Shown piece by piece: positions 13,153-20,463 of a stretch of 23,624 nt of DNA (positions within the stretch are counted from its first letter, which is position 1; each line of letters opens with the position of its first letter). The notes below the pieces were generated by a model. The model did no database searches. It was not told the DNA's origin and was given only the letters and a program-made list of their open reading frames with translations. The translations under genes were made by a program, and so were the position numbers. The DNA is taken from assembly GCA_041687095.1 (NCBI GenBank), contig JAWLCQ010000063.1, positions 1 to 23,624 of the forward strand, in the 5' to 3' direction. Source of the stretch: JAWLCQ01 sp041687095. GTDB taxonomy: Bacteria > Planctomycetota > Phycisphaerae > SM23-33.

Positions 13153-14434
13153 CTAGCACGCTTTGCAGATCCGCCACGAAGACGCGGCGGGTGTTGTCGT
13201 CCGCCACGCCGTTGAACGCCACCCATCGCCACCCGGCCGCCCACGCGGGGTGCGGGTCCACGCGGAGCGAACTGTCGGGCATGGGGTCGGTACGGGCGCC
13301 GATGCGGACCAGCGTCCGCTCCGTCCGCTCGCGTACGTCCACCCAGCGAAGCGGAACGGTGTGGTCGCCCCAGGGGCCCCCATCGAAGGCGTAGTCGTCC
13401 GTCAAGATGTGCCGCCCGTCCGGGAGCACGGTGGGATGGCCCGACCCTTCCGGGGCGTCGAAGAGCTTGGCGAGGCCCGATCCGTCGTAGCGGCAGCGAA
13501 CGAAGCGCATGCCCTGGCGATCGATGTTGAGGTTCATCGACAGGTTCTGCCCATCGGGGAACCAGTTGATGTGGTGCCCGCCCTTCTCCCACTGGGAGGC
13601 GGGAACGGCGGTGTGGACGTCGGTCCCGTCGGGGCGGAGCGTGAGCACGTCGTAGCGGAGCTGCTCGAAGGACACGCCCATGGCGTTGAAGATCGGGCCC
13701 AGCGATGTGGGGTGGCGGCGGACGGTGAAGATCAGGCGGTCGCCCTGGGGGTTGTGCTTGCAGTGGAACCCGTAGACCCGCCAGTCCTCCACCCGCCCGT
13801 CGCGGAGTTCGGGGATGGAGCGGGCGGCGGCGGCGAGGGAGAGCACGAGCGTCCGCTCGCCCGTCTCGAGGTCGGTGGCGAAGAGCCCGTCGTCGTCGGG
13901 CGCTCCCGTGTGCAGCGGGACGCGGTCGTCGGGCAGCGTGACCCCGTACCCGATCTGCGTCCGCCGCATGCACGCGAGGTCCGCCGCCATGGCGGTTCGG
14001 CCGTCGGGCGAGACGCGGTAGATCCCGCCCTCGATCCGCTCGCGCTTCCCGGTGAGGGGATTGAGCTTCACGAGGTACGGCGTCCAGGTCCGGGGATCGA
14101 CGTCGTTGAACAGGAGCGTGTCATCGGTGGCGCCCCAGTTGAGGTTGGCGCCCATCTGCGGTTCCCAGCCGCGGGTCTCGGCGACGACGCGCTCCGTCCC
14201 CCCGGGCAGGTCCACCAGCACGACCTGCCCCGCGTCGCCGGGCGTGGGGAGGCGGTCCTCGTAGGGCAGGCGGAAGACGGCGAGGTAGCGCCCGGAGGGG
14301 CTGAAGGGCGAGGTATCGAAGAAGCGGTGGATGCATCGCCCCTCATGCGGGGTGACGCACCAGACGGGCACCTGCGGGTCGAACCGTTCGTAGCGGGGGA
14401 ACGCCGGGCTGAGCTGGATTTCCGGGGCGGGCAT
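13148..14434 (-). CDS. TolB-like β-propeller protein, possibly related to oligogalacturonate lyase (PL22)
   Basis: The protein has 428 aa. ATG 14434 is preceded by AAAGGAG at 7 nt and by a promoter (TACACA, 17 nt, TATACT). Repeated blade motifs such as FSPSGRYLAVFR, VSPDGRTAMAAD, HNPQGDRLIFTVR, NWFPDGQNLSMN and VLPDGRHILTDD mark a WD40/TolB-type β-propeller of about seven blades. The blade with GGHHINWFPDG and the overall length recall PL22 oligogalacturonate lyases, where histidines bind a metal, but I cannot confirm the active site. No signal peptide is visible, so it is probably cytoplasmic. It is bracketed by two related palindromic elements, and its last codon and stop (GGGTAG) are at the edge of one of them. 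The fold is firm, the function open. Confidence 0.8.
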   Translation of the reverse strand: MPAPEIQLSPAFPRYERFDPQVPVWCVTPHEGRCIHRFFDTSPFSPSGRYLAVFRLPYEDRLPTPGDAGQVVLVDLPGGTERVVAETRGWEPQMGANLNWGATDDTLLFNDVDPRTWTPYLVKLNPLTGKRERIEGGIYRVSPDGRTAMAADLACMRRTQIGYGVTLPDDRVPLHTGAPDDDGLFATDLETGERTLVLSLAAAARSIPELRDGRVEDWRVYGFHCKHNPQGDRLIFTVRRHPTSLGPIFNAMGVSFEQLRYDVLTLRPDGTDVHTAVPASQWEKGGHHINWFPDGQNLSMNLNIDRQGMRFVRCRYDGSGLAKLFDAPEGSGHPTVLPDGRHILTDDYAFDGGPWGDHTVPLRWVDVRERTERTLVRIGARTDPMPDSSLRVDPHPAWAAGWRWVAFNGVADDNTRRVFVADLQSVLG

Positions 14435-14453
14435 GGCGGCTCCTTTCGGGTCC

Positions 14454-14482
14454 AGTATACCCGTGGGGGACGCGCCTGTGTA
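14454..14482 (-). promoter_or_regulatory. Promoter of the β-propeller gene
   Basis: On the minus strand, TACACA (14482-14477) and TATACT (14459-14454) are separated by 17 nt, a good σ70-like layout. The -35 box lies at the border of the palindromic element copy 2 (the GTAGGACGTGC end), so the element supplies part of the promoter. Confidence 0.5.
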
Positions 14483-14611
14483 GGACGTGCAGCCAACGTA
14501 GGGCGCGAACGCGGCGGAGCGAAGCGGAGCCATGTGCGCGCGGGAGGGTCGCCGGTGTGCGTTCCGCGCACAGAGGCCTCCGCTTCGCTGCGGCGTCTGC
14601 GCGCCCTACCT
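14480..14611. mobile_element. GTAGGGCG palindromic element, copy 2
   Basis: Begins GTAGGACGTGC then GTAGGGCGCG and ends GCGCGCCCTAC. It contains CGGCGGAGCGAAGCGGAG on the left and its near reverse complement CCTCCGCTTCGCTGCGG on the right, plus a smaller GTGCG...CGCAC stem in the centre. The doubled left border mirrors the doubled right border of copy 1, so the two copies are inverted with respect to each other around the β-propeller gene. The SppA-like gene's stop codon (14628) lies 15 bp beyond its right border, in another GTAGGG. Confidence 0.7.
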
Positions 14612-14625
14612 CTGCGCGATCTCCC

Positions 14626-15642
14626 CTACCGCCCTTCCGCCCCGGTCCACAGGTACAGGAACTGCGGGCGGGTGAAGCGGCTCAGGCTGGCCCCGTCGAG
14701 GTGGAGCAGGCTGATGTTGGTCGGGCCCGCCCCGGGCGTGGGGGCAGGGGCAGAGGCGTAGGCGTTGGGCTGGTAGCCCCAGGGGCGGTCGTACATGACC
14801 ACCTTCACGCGCTGCGATCCGCTGCGCTCCTTGGCGAGGGCGATGGCGTCGCGGAGGTAGCCCGTCGCGTCGATCAGCCCGCACGCCAGGGCCTGCTCCG
14901 CCGAGTAGATCCGCCCGTCGGCGAGTTCGGCGACCCGCTCGGTGGAGAGCCTGGGGCGGCCGCTTTGGATGACGGCGAGGAACCGCGCGTAGTAGTCGTC
15001 GACGAGCGACTGGAAGACGGCCAGTTCGGCCGGTTCGAGGGGCTTGAGGGGCGAGCCCATGTCTTTGAGCGGCCCGGAGGTGACGGCGTGGGAGGTGACG
15101 CCCAGCAGGCGCATGGTCCCCGAGAGGCTGAAGGTCTGGATGATCACGCCGATGGACCCGACGGCGGCGGTGGGATGGGCGAGGATGGCGTCGGAGGCGC
15201 AGGCGATGTAGTAGGCCCCGCTGGCCCCGATGTCCTCGATGCAGGCGATGACGGGCACGCCCCGCCGCGCCTTGAGGCGGACCAGCTCGTGGTACAGGAT
15301 GTCCGACGCCGTCACCCCCCCGCCCGGGGAGTTGATCCGCAGGACGACGGCCTTGACGTCGGGATCGGCGGAGACGGCGTTGATCTTCTCGATGAACGCG
15401 CTGACGGGGTTCTCCCCGCCGGAGAAGAGCCCGACGGAGCGGTCGTTGAGGATGATCCCGTCGAGGTCGAGCACGGCGATCTTGTCGGTGACGAACCAGC
15501 CCGGGTCGGTGAGGACGACGGTCTCCTTCATCCGCTGGTCGGGCGGGATGGGCCGGACGATGAACCCCCACTGCGGCCCGCAGCCGCTGAGCAACACGGA
15601 CGCTCCCAGAATGATGTAGGCCAAGTGCTTCATGCGGGCCAT
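14626..15642 (-). CDS. SppA-like (S49) signal peptide peptidase, lipoprotein form
   Basis: The protein has 338 aa from ATG 15642; ATG 15633 is the alternative. A short signal peptide ends in a lipobox (LLSGC, Cys21), so the enzyme is anchored by lipid outside the cytoplasm rather than by a transmembrane helix as in classical SppA. The single S49 domain has VVLRINSPGGGVTASD, the nucleophile loop GASGAYYIAC (Ser141), TAAVGSIGV, and SGPLKDMGSP with the general-base lysine (Lys193). The length fits the short, single-domain SppA type. It should degrade cleaved signal peptides or membrane-near fragments. The C-terminal about 50 residues are a Pro/Ala/Gly-rich tail unique to this protein. The stop TAG lies in a GTAGGG next to a palindromic element. 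Confidence 0.88.
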   Translation of the reverse strand: MARMKHLAYIILGASVLLSGCGPQWGFIVRPIPPDQRMKETVVLTDPGWFVTDKIAVLDLDGIILNDRSVGLFSGGENPVSAFIEKINAVSADPDVKAVVLRINSPGGGVTASDILYHELVRLKARRGVPVIACIEDIGASGAYYIACASDAILAHPTAAVGSIGVIIQTFSLSGTMRLLGVTSHAVTSGPLKDMGSPLKPLEPAELAVFQSLVDDYYARFLAVIQSGRPRLSTERVAELADGRIYSAEQALACGLIDATGYLRDAIALAKERSGSQRVKVVMYDRPWGYQPNAYASAPAPTPGAGPTNISLLHLDGASLSRFTRPQFLYLWTGAEGR

Positions 15643-15646
15643 TGTA
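15641..15646 (-). promoter_or_regulatory. TACAAT -10 box at the SppA-like start
   Basis: TACAAT on the minus strand overlaps the first ATG (15642) and is 7 nt before the second ATG (15633). Neither ATG has a Shine-Dalgarno. If the box is used, transcription would start at 15633, giving a leaderless message. No clear -35 is seen. Confidence 0.35.
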
Positions 15647-15670
15647 GCAAACGGGAGGGGGGAGGAGGGA

Positions 15671-15728
15671 CGGGAGAAGGCACTACATGGGAGAAGGCAC
15701 TAGGGAATAGGGAATGGGCAGTAGGCAG
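15671..15728. repeat. Word array 'GGGAGAAGGCACTA' / 'GGGAATA'
   Basis: GGGAGAAGGCACTA appears twice, followed by GGGAATAGGGAATGGGCAGTAGGCAG. The heptamer drift (GGGAATA, GGGAATG, GGCAGTA) closely resembles cyanobacterial STRR sequences. The reverse complement, CTAGTGCC, is the word used in the array after the TIGR03790 gene (18880-18917). Confidence 0.75.
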
Positions 15729-15779
15729 AAGAAGAGGCGTGGGAACCGGTTTCGCAGGGGCCTCGCAGACCGGCACGGT

Positions 15780-15973
15780 CCCGAACTCGCAGCGGATAAT
15801 GCCCACGGGGCGCTGTTTGCCCCGTGGGACGGTCCGAGCAACCGAACCGCGTTGGATCCTGCAGAGGAATCCTGCAGGACAAGTGGATCGGGGACGGTTT
15901 GGTTGTCGCAGGCCGTCCCACGGGACCGCCCTTGCAGGGCTTGTCCCGTGGGCATTGCCAGTGCGAGTTCGGG
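15780..15973. mobile_element. Nested ~195-bp inverted repeat (cruciform-forming, MITE-like)
   Basis: Three perfect 12-bp arm pairs are stacked: 15780-15791 with 15962-15973 (CCCGAACTCGCA), 15798-15809 with 15945-15956 (AATGCCCACGGG), and 15821-15832 with 15913-15924 (CCCGTGGGACGG). A fourth 10-bp pair with one mismatch lies inside (15839-15848 with 15896-15905). Each half can also fold alone: CCCACGGGGC with GCCCCGTGGG on the left, CCCACGGGAC with GTCCCGTGGG on the right, the latter enclosing GCCCT/AGGGC. The centre has a repeated ATCCTGCAG. There is no reading frame of note. It may be a mobile element remnant or a structured RNA. Confidence 0.75.
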
Positions 15974-15993
15974 GGCACGTGGTTGTTGAAGGG

Positions 15994-16158
15994 CCCCCTC
16001 ACCTGTCGCTGCGCGACATCCTCTCCCCGAGGGGAGAGGGGTTTCTTCCCCCGGTGGAGAGAGGGGCTTCTTCCCCCGGTGGGTGGAGAGAGGGGTTCCT
16101 TCCCCCGAGGGGAGAGGGGGTTCTCCCGAGGCGAGGGGCCTCTCGCGAGGGGAGAGGG
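15994..16158. repeat. CCCTCACC...CTCTCCCC element followed by a tandem hairpin array
   Basis: The first unit (15994-16041) matches the element at 3891-3942, with arms CCTCTCCCC (16020-16028) and GGGGAGAGG (16031-16039). The GGGGAGAGGGGTTTCTTCCCCCGG segment is then repeated with drift about four more times, to 16158. Successive C- and G-blocks can pair in many registers. Confidence 0.75.
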
Positions 16159-16203
16159 CGGGGGCTGGCGGGACGGGGGCTTGAGGGCGGGGGCTTTGGG
16201 GCT

Positions 16204-16232
16204 TTGCGTAGGTCCCCCCCGCCCGGTATGCT
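16204..16232 (+). promoter_or_regulatory. Probable promoter of the TIGR03790 gene
   Basis: TTGCGT (16204-16209), 17 nt, TATGCT (16227-16232), then a 25-nt leader with GGAGGTG before the ATG. The same TATGCT hexamer lies upstream of maf (9463), and a similar CTGCGT precedes the 69-aa gene at 20429. Confidence 0.5.
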
Positions 16233-16257
16233 GAGGCTTTCCCGTGGAGGTGCAGGA

Positions 16258-18825
16258 ATGTCCGTGAAGACTCATCGTGTTTTCGTGCTCGCGGCCGTGC
16301 TGGCGGCGGGGCTGTCGTCGTCGCTCGCCCTCGCCGGGGGCGGGCCGGAGAACGTCCTCGTCGTGGTCAACTCCGCAAGCTGGGCCTCTCGCCGCGTCGC
16401 CAACGAGTTCATCCACCTGCGGCAGATCCCCCCGCGGAACGTGATCGAGCTGGACTGGACGGCCGACTTCGAGAACGCCACGATCGACGTCCTGCGGGAG
16501 CAGATCCTCACGCCCATCTTCCGCACCGTCGCCGAGCGCGGGCTCAGCCCGCAGATCGACTACGTCGTCTACTCCAGCGACCTGCCGCACACGATCAACT
16601 TCGCGGGCGACTTCAAGGACAAGACCCCCGCACAGGCCGTCGGCAACCACGGGGCGCTCACCGGCCTGACCTACCTCGCCATGCCCGTCCTCGCCCGCGA
16701 CAACCGCTACAGCACGCTGGCGACCAACCTCTACGCCCGCCGGCCCGGCCGGGCCATGGGGGGGGAGACCGACACGGCCTGGACCGCCCCCGAGGCCGAT
16801 CTGCTCCGCCAGGCCATGCAGCACCTCAAGGAGAAGAAGCACGCCGACGCCCTGCCCCTCTTCCAGAAGCTCGCCGACGCCCACCCCGAGAACGTGGTCA
16901 TGCAGTACAACGTCGCCTGCTGCCTCGCCCTCGACGGCAAGATCGAGCCCGCCATGGCCGCCCTCACCCGCGCCGTCGACGCCGGATGGTGGAACTGGAG
17001 GCACGTGCTGGAGGATACCGACCTCCAGCCCCTCCGCGAACGCGAGGACTTCCAGGCGCTCATCGAGCGAATGAAAGCCATGAGCCCCCGCATGACGGTC
17101 CAGCCGACGGCGGGCTTCCGCAGCGTCTACGCCTGGGACACCACCGGGGCCCGGGTCGCCGGGGGGCAGGGCATGCGATACCTCCTGTCCACCATGCTCG
17201 CCGTCACCAGCGGGCGGGGGAACTCCGTGGAGGAGGCCCTCGCCTGCCTCCGCCGCGCCCACGCCGCCGATGGCACGAAGCCCGCGGGCACCGTCTACTA
17301 CATGGTCAACGGCGATGTCCGCTCCAAGACCCGCGCCTGGGGCTTCGACGCCGCCGTCGAGATGCTCCAGGCCCTGGGCGTCCAGGCCGAGATCGCCCAA
17401 GGCGCCCTGCCCAAGGACCGCCCCGACGTCGCGGGCCTCATGGCCGGGATCGCCGGGTTCAACTGGCCCGCCTCCAAGAGCACCATCCTCCCCGGAGCCA
17501 TCTGCGAACACCTCACCAGCTTCGGGGGCATCCTCCGCTACAACGCCGACCAGACCCCCCTCAGCGAGTTCATCCGCCACGGGGCCGCCGGGGCCGCCGG
17601 GACCGTCCAGGAACCCCTCGCCATCCAGGCCAAGTTCCCCCTCCCCTTCCTCCACGTGCACTACGCACGCGGATCCTCCCTCGCCGAAGCCTTCTACCAG
17701 TCCGTCCAGGGGCCCTACCAGCTTCTCATCGTGGGCGACCCGCTCTGCCGCCCCTGGGCCACCATCCCCACCGTCCGCTTCCAGAAGACCGCCCCCGGGG
17801 ACGTGCTCCGCGGAACGGTCACCCTCTCGCCCCTCGCCGCCGTCGAGGGCGGACAGATCAGCCACCTCGAACTGTTCGTCGACGGCGCCCGCCGCGGCGT
17901 GTACCGCCCGGGCCAAGCCATCCCCCTCGACACCACCACGCTGGCCGACGGATGGCACGAACTCGCCGCCGTCGCCGTCGCCGCCGACCCCGTCGAAACC
18001 CAGGGCCGCACCGTCGTCCCCATCGTCGTGAACAACCGCGGCCGACGGCTGACGGTTGACGCCCCCGCCGCCCGCGAGTTCACCTGGGACACCCCCCTGA
18101 CGCTCAGCGCCCGCTGCGAGGGAGCGGCCGCCATCCGCTTCCTCCACAACGGCAGAACCGTGGGCGAGATCCCCGGAGCGGAGGGCACGGCCCGCATCGA
18201 CCTGCGGACCCTGGGCAGCGGGCCCGTCTACCTCCACCCCATCGCCCTGTTCCCCCCTCCGCCCCCCGCCCCCGGGGCCACCACCGCCCCCGCGGCCGCT
18301 AGCGGCCGCGCGCAGGCCCTGGCCGACACCCTCGTCACCGCCGAGCCCCTCCGCATCGAGGTGACCGCCCCCGCCCCCCTGCCCGCGCTGCCCGCCCCCC
18401 CCGACCCCAAGGCCCTCGCCCCCTTCGCCCAGATCGTCCGCGCCGACGGGACCCCCGTCGCGTTCGAGAAGGTCCCGCGGACGTGGCTGCGCGATGCGGG
18501 CGTGCAGGCCGGGGAGGCCTACACCGTCCGCGGGCTGCTCCGCGTGGACGAGCCCGGCGTGCACCAGTTCCAGGTGAAGGAGCCTTCGGACGTGACGATT
18601 CGCGTGGGGTCTGCTACGCTCTCGCTGCCCCAGCGCTCCGGATGGGCGTTCCTCCCCGTCGCGCTGGAGGCGGGCTGGCACGAGGTGACGGTCTCCGCCA
18701 CCGCCGCCAAGGGCGCCCCCGCCCCGGACATCCGCTTCGGCGGGCCGGGCACGCGGCCGCTCGTGGAGATCCTGCGGCACGCGGCGACCGAGGGCGAGAC
18801 CCTCATCGAGGCCCCGAAGAAATAA
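16258..18825 (+). CDS. TIGR03790-family exported protein with inserted TPR-like region and C-terminal β-domains
   Basis: The protein has 855 aa. ATG 16258 with GGAGGTG upstream; the frame is open much further upstream but without coding character. A signal peptide (residues 1-27) is followed by the TIGR03790 opening ENVLVVVNSASWASRRVANEF...IPPRNVIELDW. That domain is interrupted at about 165-280 by a helical, TPR-like segment (KKHADALPLFQKLADAHPENVVMQYNVACCL). It then resumes (YYMVNGDVRSKTRAWGFDAAVEML, then GGILRYNADQTPLSEFIRHGAAG, YQLLIVGDPLCRPWA). Residues about 505-660 are Ig-like strands; a Pro/Ala linker (about 662-710) and a PA14/GBD-like β-sandwich (about 750-855) end the protein. The family's function is unknown, and it is frequent in planctomycetes and related phyla. 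It is secreted and probably acts at or beyond the outer layers. Confidence 0.85.
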   Translation: MSVKTHRVFVLAAVLAAGLSSSLALAGGGPENVLVVVNSASWASRRVANEFIHLRQIPPRNVIELDWTADFENATIDVLREQILTPIFRTVAERGLSPQIDYVVYSSDLPHTINFAGDFKDKTPAQAVGNHGALTGLTYLAMPVLARDNRYSTLATNLYARRPGRAMGGETDTAWTAPEADLLRQAMQHLKEKKHADALPLFQKLADAHPENVVMQYNVACCLALDGKIEPAMAALTRAVDAGWWNWRHVLEDTDLQPLREREDFQALIERMKAMSPRMTVQPTAGFRSVYAWDTTGARVAGGQGMRYLLSTMLAVTSGRGNSVEEALACLRRAHAADGTKPAGTVYYMVNGDVRSKTRAWGFDAAVEMLQALGVQAEIAQGALPKDRPDVAGLMAGIAGFNWPASKSTILPGAICEHLTSFGGILRYNADQTPLSEFIRHGAAGAAGTVQEPLAIQAKFPLPFLHVHYARGSSLAEAFYQSVQGPYQLLIVGDPLCRPWATIPTVRFQKTAPGDVLRGTVTLSPLAAVEGGQISHLELFVDGARRGVYRPGQAIPLDTTTLADGWHELAAVAVAADPVETQGRTVVPIVVNNRGRRLTVDAPAAREFTWDTPLTLSARCEGAAAIRFLHNGRTVGEIPGAEGTARIDLRTLGSGPVYLHPIALFPPPPPAPGATTAPAAASGRAQALADTLVTAEPLRIEVTAPAPLPALPAPPDPKALAPFAQIVRADGTPVAFEKVPRTWLRDAGVQAGEAYTVRGLLRVDEPGVHQFQVKEPSDVTIRVGSATLSLPQRSGWAFLPVALEAGWHEVTVSATAAKGAPAPDIRFGGPGTRPLVEILRHAATEGETLIEAPKK

Positions 18826-18879
18826 GCCGATGAACCACAACAGGGCAGTCCGGCCTTCCGTGCCCCCTGTCCGTGTTGT

Positions 18880-18917
18880 CTAGTGCCTAGTCCCTAGTGC
18901 CTTTTGTCTTGTGCCTG
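18880..18917. repeat. Word array 'CTAGTGCC'
   Basis: CTAGTGCCTAGTCCCTAGTGCCTTTTGTCTTGTGCCT: an octamer drifting over five copies. It fills the gap between the TIGR03790 gene and thrC. The same word in reverse complement is at 15671-15700, so the TIGR03790 gene lies between opposed copies. Confidence 0.75.
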
Positions 18918-18948
18918 TACCGCAGCGCCTTCCCCAGGAAATGGCCGC

Positions 18949-20340
18949 ATGAACTACATCAGCACACGAGGACAGGTCGAGCCCATCCCCTTCCAGCAGG
19001 CGGTGATGATGGGCCTCGCGGATGACGAGGGCCTGCTCATCCCCGAGCGGATCCCCGACGTATCGGGCCGGCTCGCGGAGTGGAGCGGGCTGGGCTACCG
19101 CGAGTTGGCCTTCGCGGTGGTCCGCGAGTTCGCGACGGACATTCCGCCCGCGGACCTGCGGGGGCTGATCGACGCGGCCTACGACGGGCAGTTCCCCCCC
19201 GAGGTCGCCCCGCTCACCCGCGTGGGCGACGTGCACCTGCTGGAGCTGTTCCACGGGCCCACCCTGGCGTTCAAGGACCTGGCGCTGCAGTGGCTGGGGC
19301 AGCTCTTCGAGTACATCCTGCAGCGCACGGGCGGGCGGATGACCATCGTGGGCGCCACCAGCGGGGACACGGGCTCGGCGGCGATCTGCGGGGTCCGCGG
19401 CCGCGAGCGGATCGACATCTTCGTGATGCACCCCCACGGGCGGGTGAGCCCGATCCAGGAACGGCAGATGACGACCGTCCTGGACGCCAACGTGCACAAC
19501 ATCGCCTTGGAGGGCAGCTTTGACGACTGCCAGCGGATCCTCAAGGAACTCTTCGCGGACCTGGAGTTCAAGCGGGCGTACTCCCTGGGGGCGGTGAACT
19601 CCGTCAACTGGGCGCGGGTGCTGGCGCAGATCGTCTACTACTTCCACGCCGCCTTCCGCCTCCGCGAGCGCACCGGGCGCCAGCGGGTCCGCTTCAGCGT
19701 CCCCACGGGCAACTTCGGGGACATCCTCGCGGGCTACTACGCCGCCCGCATGGGCCTGCCCGTCTCGCAGCTCATCTGCGCCTCCAACGAGAACGACATC
19801 CTCGCCCGCTTCTTCTCCCGCGGGGACTACTCCCTGGGCGAGGTCGTGCAGACCCTCAGCCCGTCCATGGACATCCAGGTCGCCAGCAACTTCGAACGCT
19901 ACCTGTACTACCTCCTGGGCGAGGATGCGGGGCGGCTGCGCCAGACCATGGAGGACTTCCGCCGCACCGGGGCCATCCGCCTCCCCGTGCAAGACGGGAA
20001 TGGGGTGGACCCGCTCTTCGCGGCCGGGGTCGGAAACCGCACCGACACGCTCGACACCATCCGCCGCTACTACCGCGAGCACGGGTACGTGCTGGACCCG
20101 CACTCGGCGGTGGGGGTGTGCGTGGCGGAGCGGATCGGGCTGGGGGGCGACCCGGTGGTGTGCCTGTGCACGGCGCACCCGGCGAAGTTCGCCGCGGCCG
20201 TCCGCGAGGCGACGGGCGAAGACGTCGCCCGCCACCCGGCCATCGACGCCCTGATGGACCTCCCCACGCGCTGCACCGTCCTGCCCAACGACCGCACGGC
20301 CGTCCGGGACTACGTCGTCGGACAGGTCGGGAAGCCCTGA
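18949..20340 (+). CDS. thrC: Threonine synthase
   Basis: PLP enzyme converting O-phosphohomoserine to threonine, in the cytoplasm. The protein has 463 aa; ATG 18949 is preceded by AGGAA at about 8 nt (a nearer ATG at 18941 is out of frame). N-terminal MNYISTRG is typical of the long (E. coli/yeast-like) thrC class. The PLP lysine is Lys109 in LFHGPTLAFKDLALQWLG, and the phosphate-binding loop is GATSGDTGSAA. NSVNWARVLAQIVYY, VPTGNFGDILAGYYA and LDPHSAVGV are family signatures. Length is normal and the protein is complete. No other threonine-pathway gene adjoins, so it is probably a single-gene unit. Confidence 0.97.
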   Translation: MNYISTRGQVEPIPFQQAVMMGLADDEGLLIPERIPDVSGRLAEWSGLGYRELAFAVVREFATDIPPADLRGLIDAAYDGQFPPEVAPLTRVGDVHLLELFHGPTLAFKDLALQWLGQLFEYILQRTGGRMTIVGATSGDTGSAAICGVRGRERIDIFVMHPHGRVSPIQERQMTTVLDANVHNIALEGSFDDCQRILKELFADLEFKRAYSLGAVNSVNWARVLAQIVYYFHAAFRLRERTGRQRVRFSVPTGNFGDILAGYYAARMGLPVSQLICASNENDILARFFSRGDYSLGEVVQTLSPSMDIQVASNFERYLYYLLGEDAGRLRQTMEDFRRTGAIRLPVQDGNGVDPLFAAGVGNRTDTLDTIRRYYREHGYVLDPHSAVGVCVAERIGLGGDPVVCLCTAHPAKFAAAVREATGEDVARHPAIDALMDLPTRCTVLPNDRTAVRDYVVGQVGKP

Positions 20341-20451
20341 CCGTCCCCCGCACCGCAGATGACGGCGACGCGGGTCTCTGCCCCGCGTCCCGCGCAGGGA
20401 ACAGGTCGGGAGACCCACAACGCAAGCACTGCGTACCCTACGGGGCTGTGG

Positions 20452-20457
20452 TACAAT
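20452..20457 (+). promoter_or_regulatory. TACAAT -10 box giving a possible leaderless message
   Basis: TACAAT is followed 6 nt later by ATG 20464, so the expected transcription start is at or within a base of that codon. There is no Shine-Dalgarno before 20464. CTGCGT (20429-20434) at 17 nt resembles the -35 of the TIGR03790 gene. Confidence 0.45.
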
Positions 20458-20463
20458 GAACGA

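Larger units (their letters stand above)
15643..16257. other. 615-bp gap between divergent genes: word array, nested inverted repeat, hairpin array
   Basis: No gene is seen. In order it contains a GGCACTA/GGGAATA word array (about 15671-15728), a ~195-bp nested inverted repeat (15780-15973), a tandem CTCTCCCC hairpin array (15994-16158) and the promoter of the TIGR03790 gene (16204-16232). Confidence 0.7.

Noticed and set aside
13035..14611. Integron attC sites or an insertion sequence around the propeller gene
   Set aside because: No integrase or transposase, no attC-type core sites, and the gene is not a typical cassette. Only MITE-like elements are supported.
14557..16257. Upstream extension of the TIGR03790 reading frame
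   Set aside because: Passes through the antisense of the SppA-like gene and through repeats. A signal peptide, Shine-Dalgarno and promoter mark ATG 16258 as the start.
15700..18840. Long minus-strand frame opposite the TIGR03790 gene
   Set aside because: No motifs; Gly/Glu/Asp-rich shadow of the real gene.
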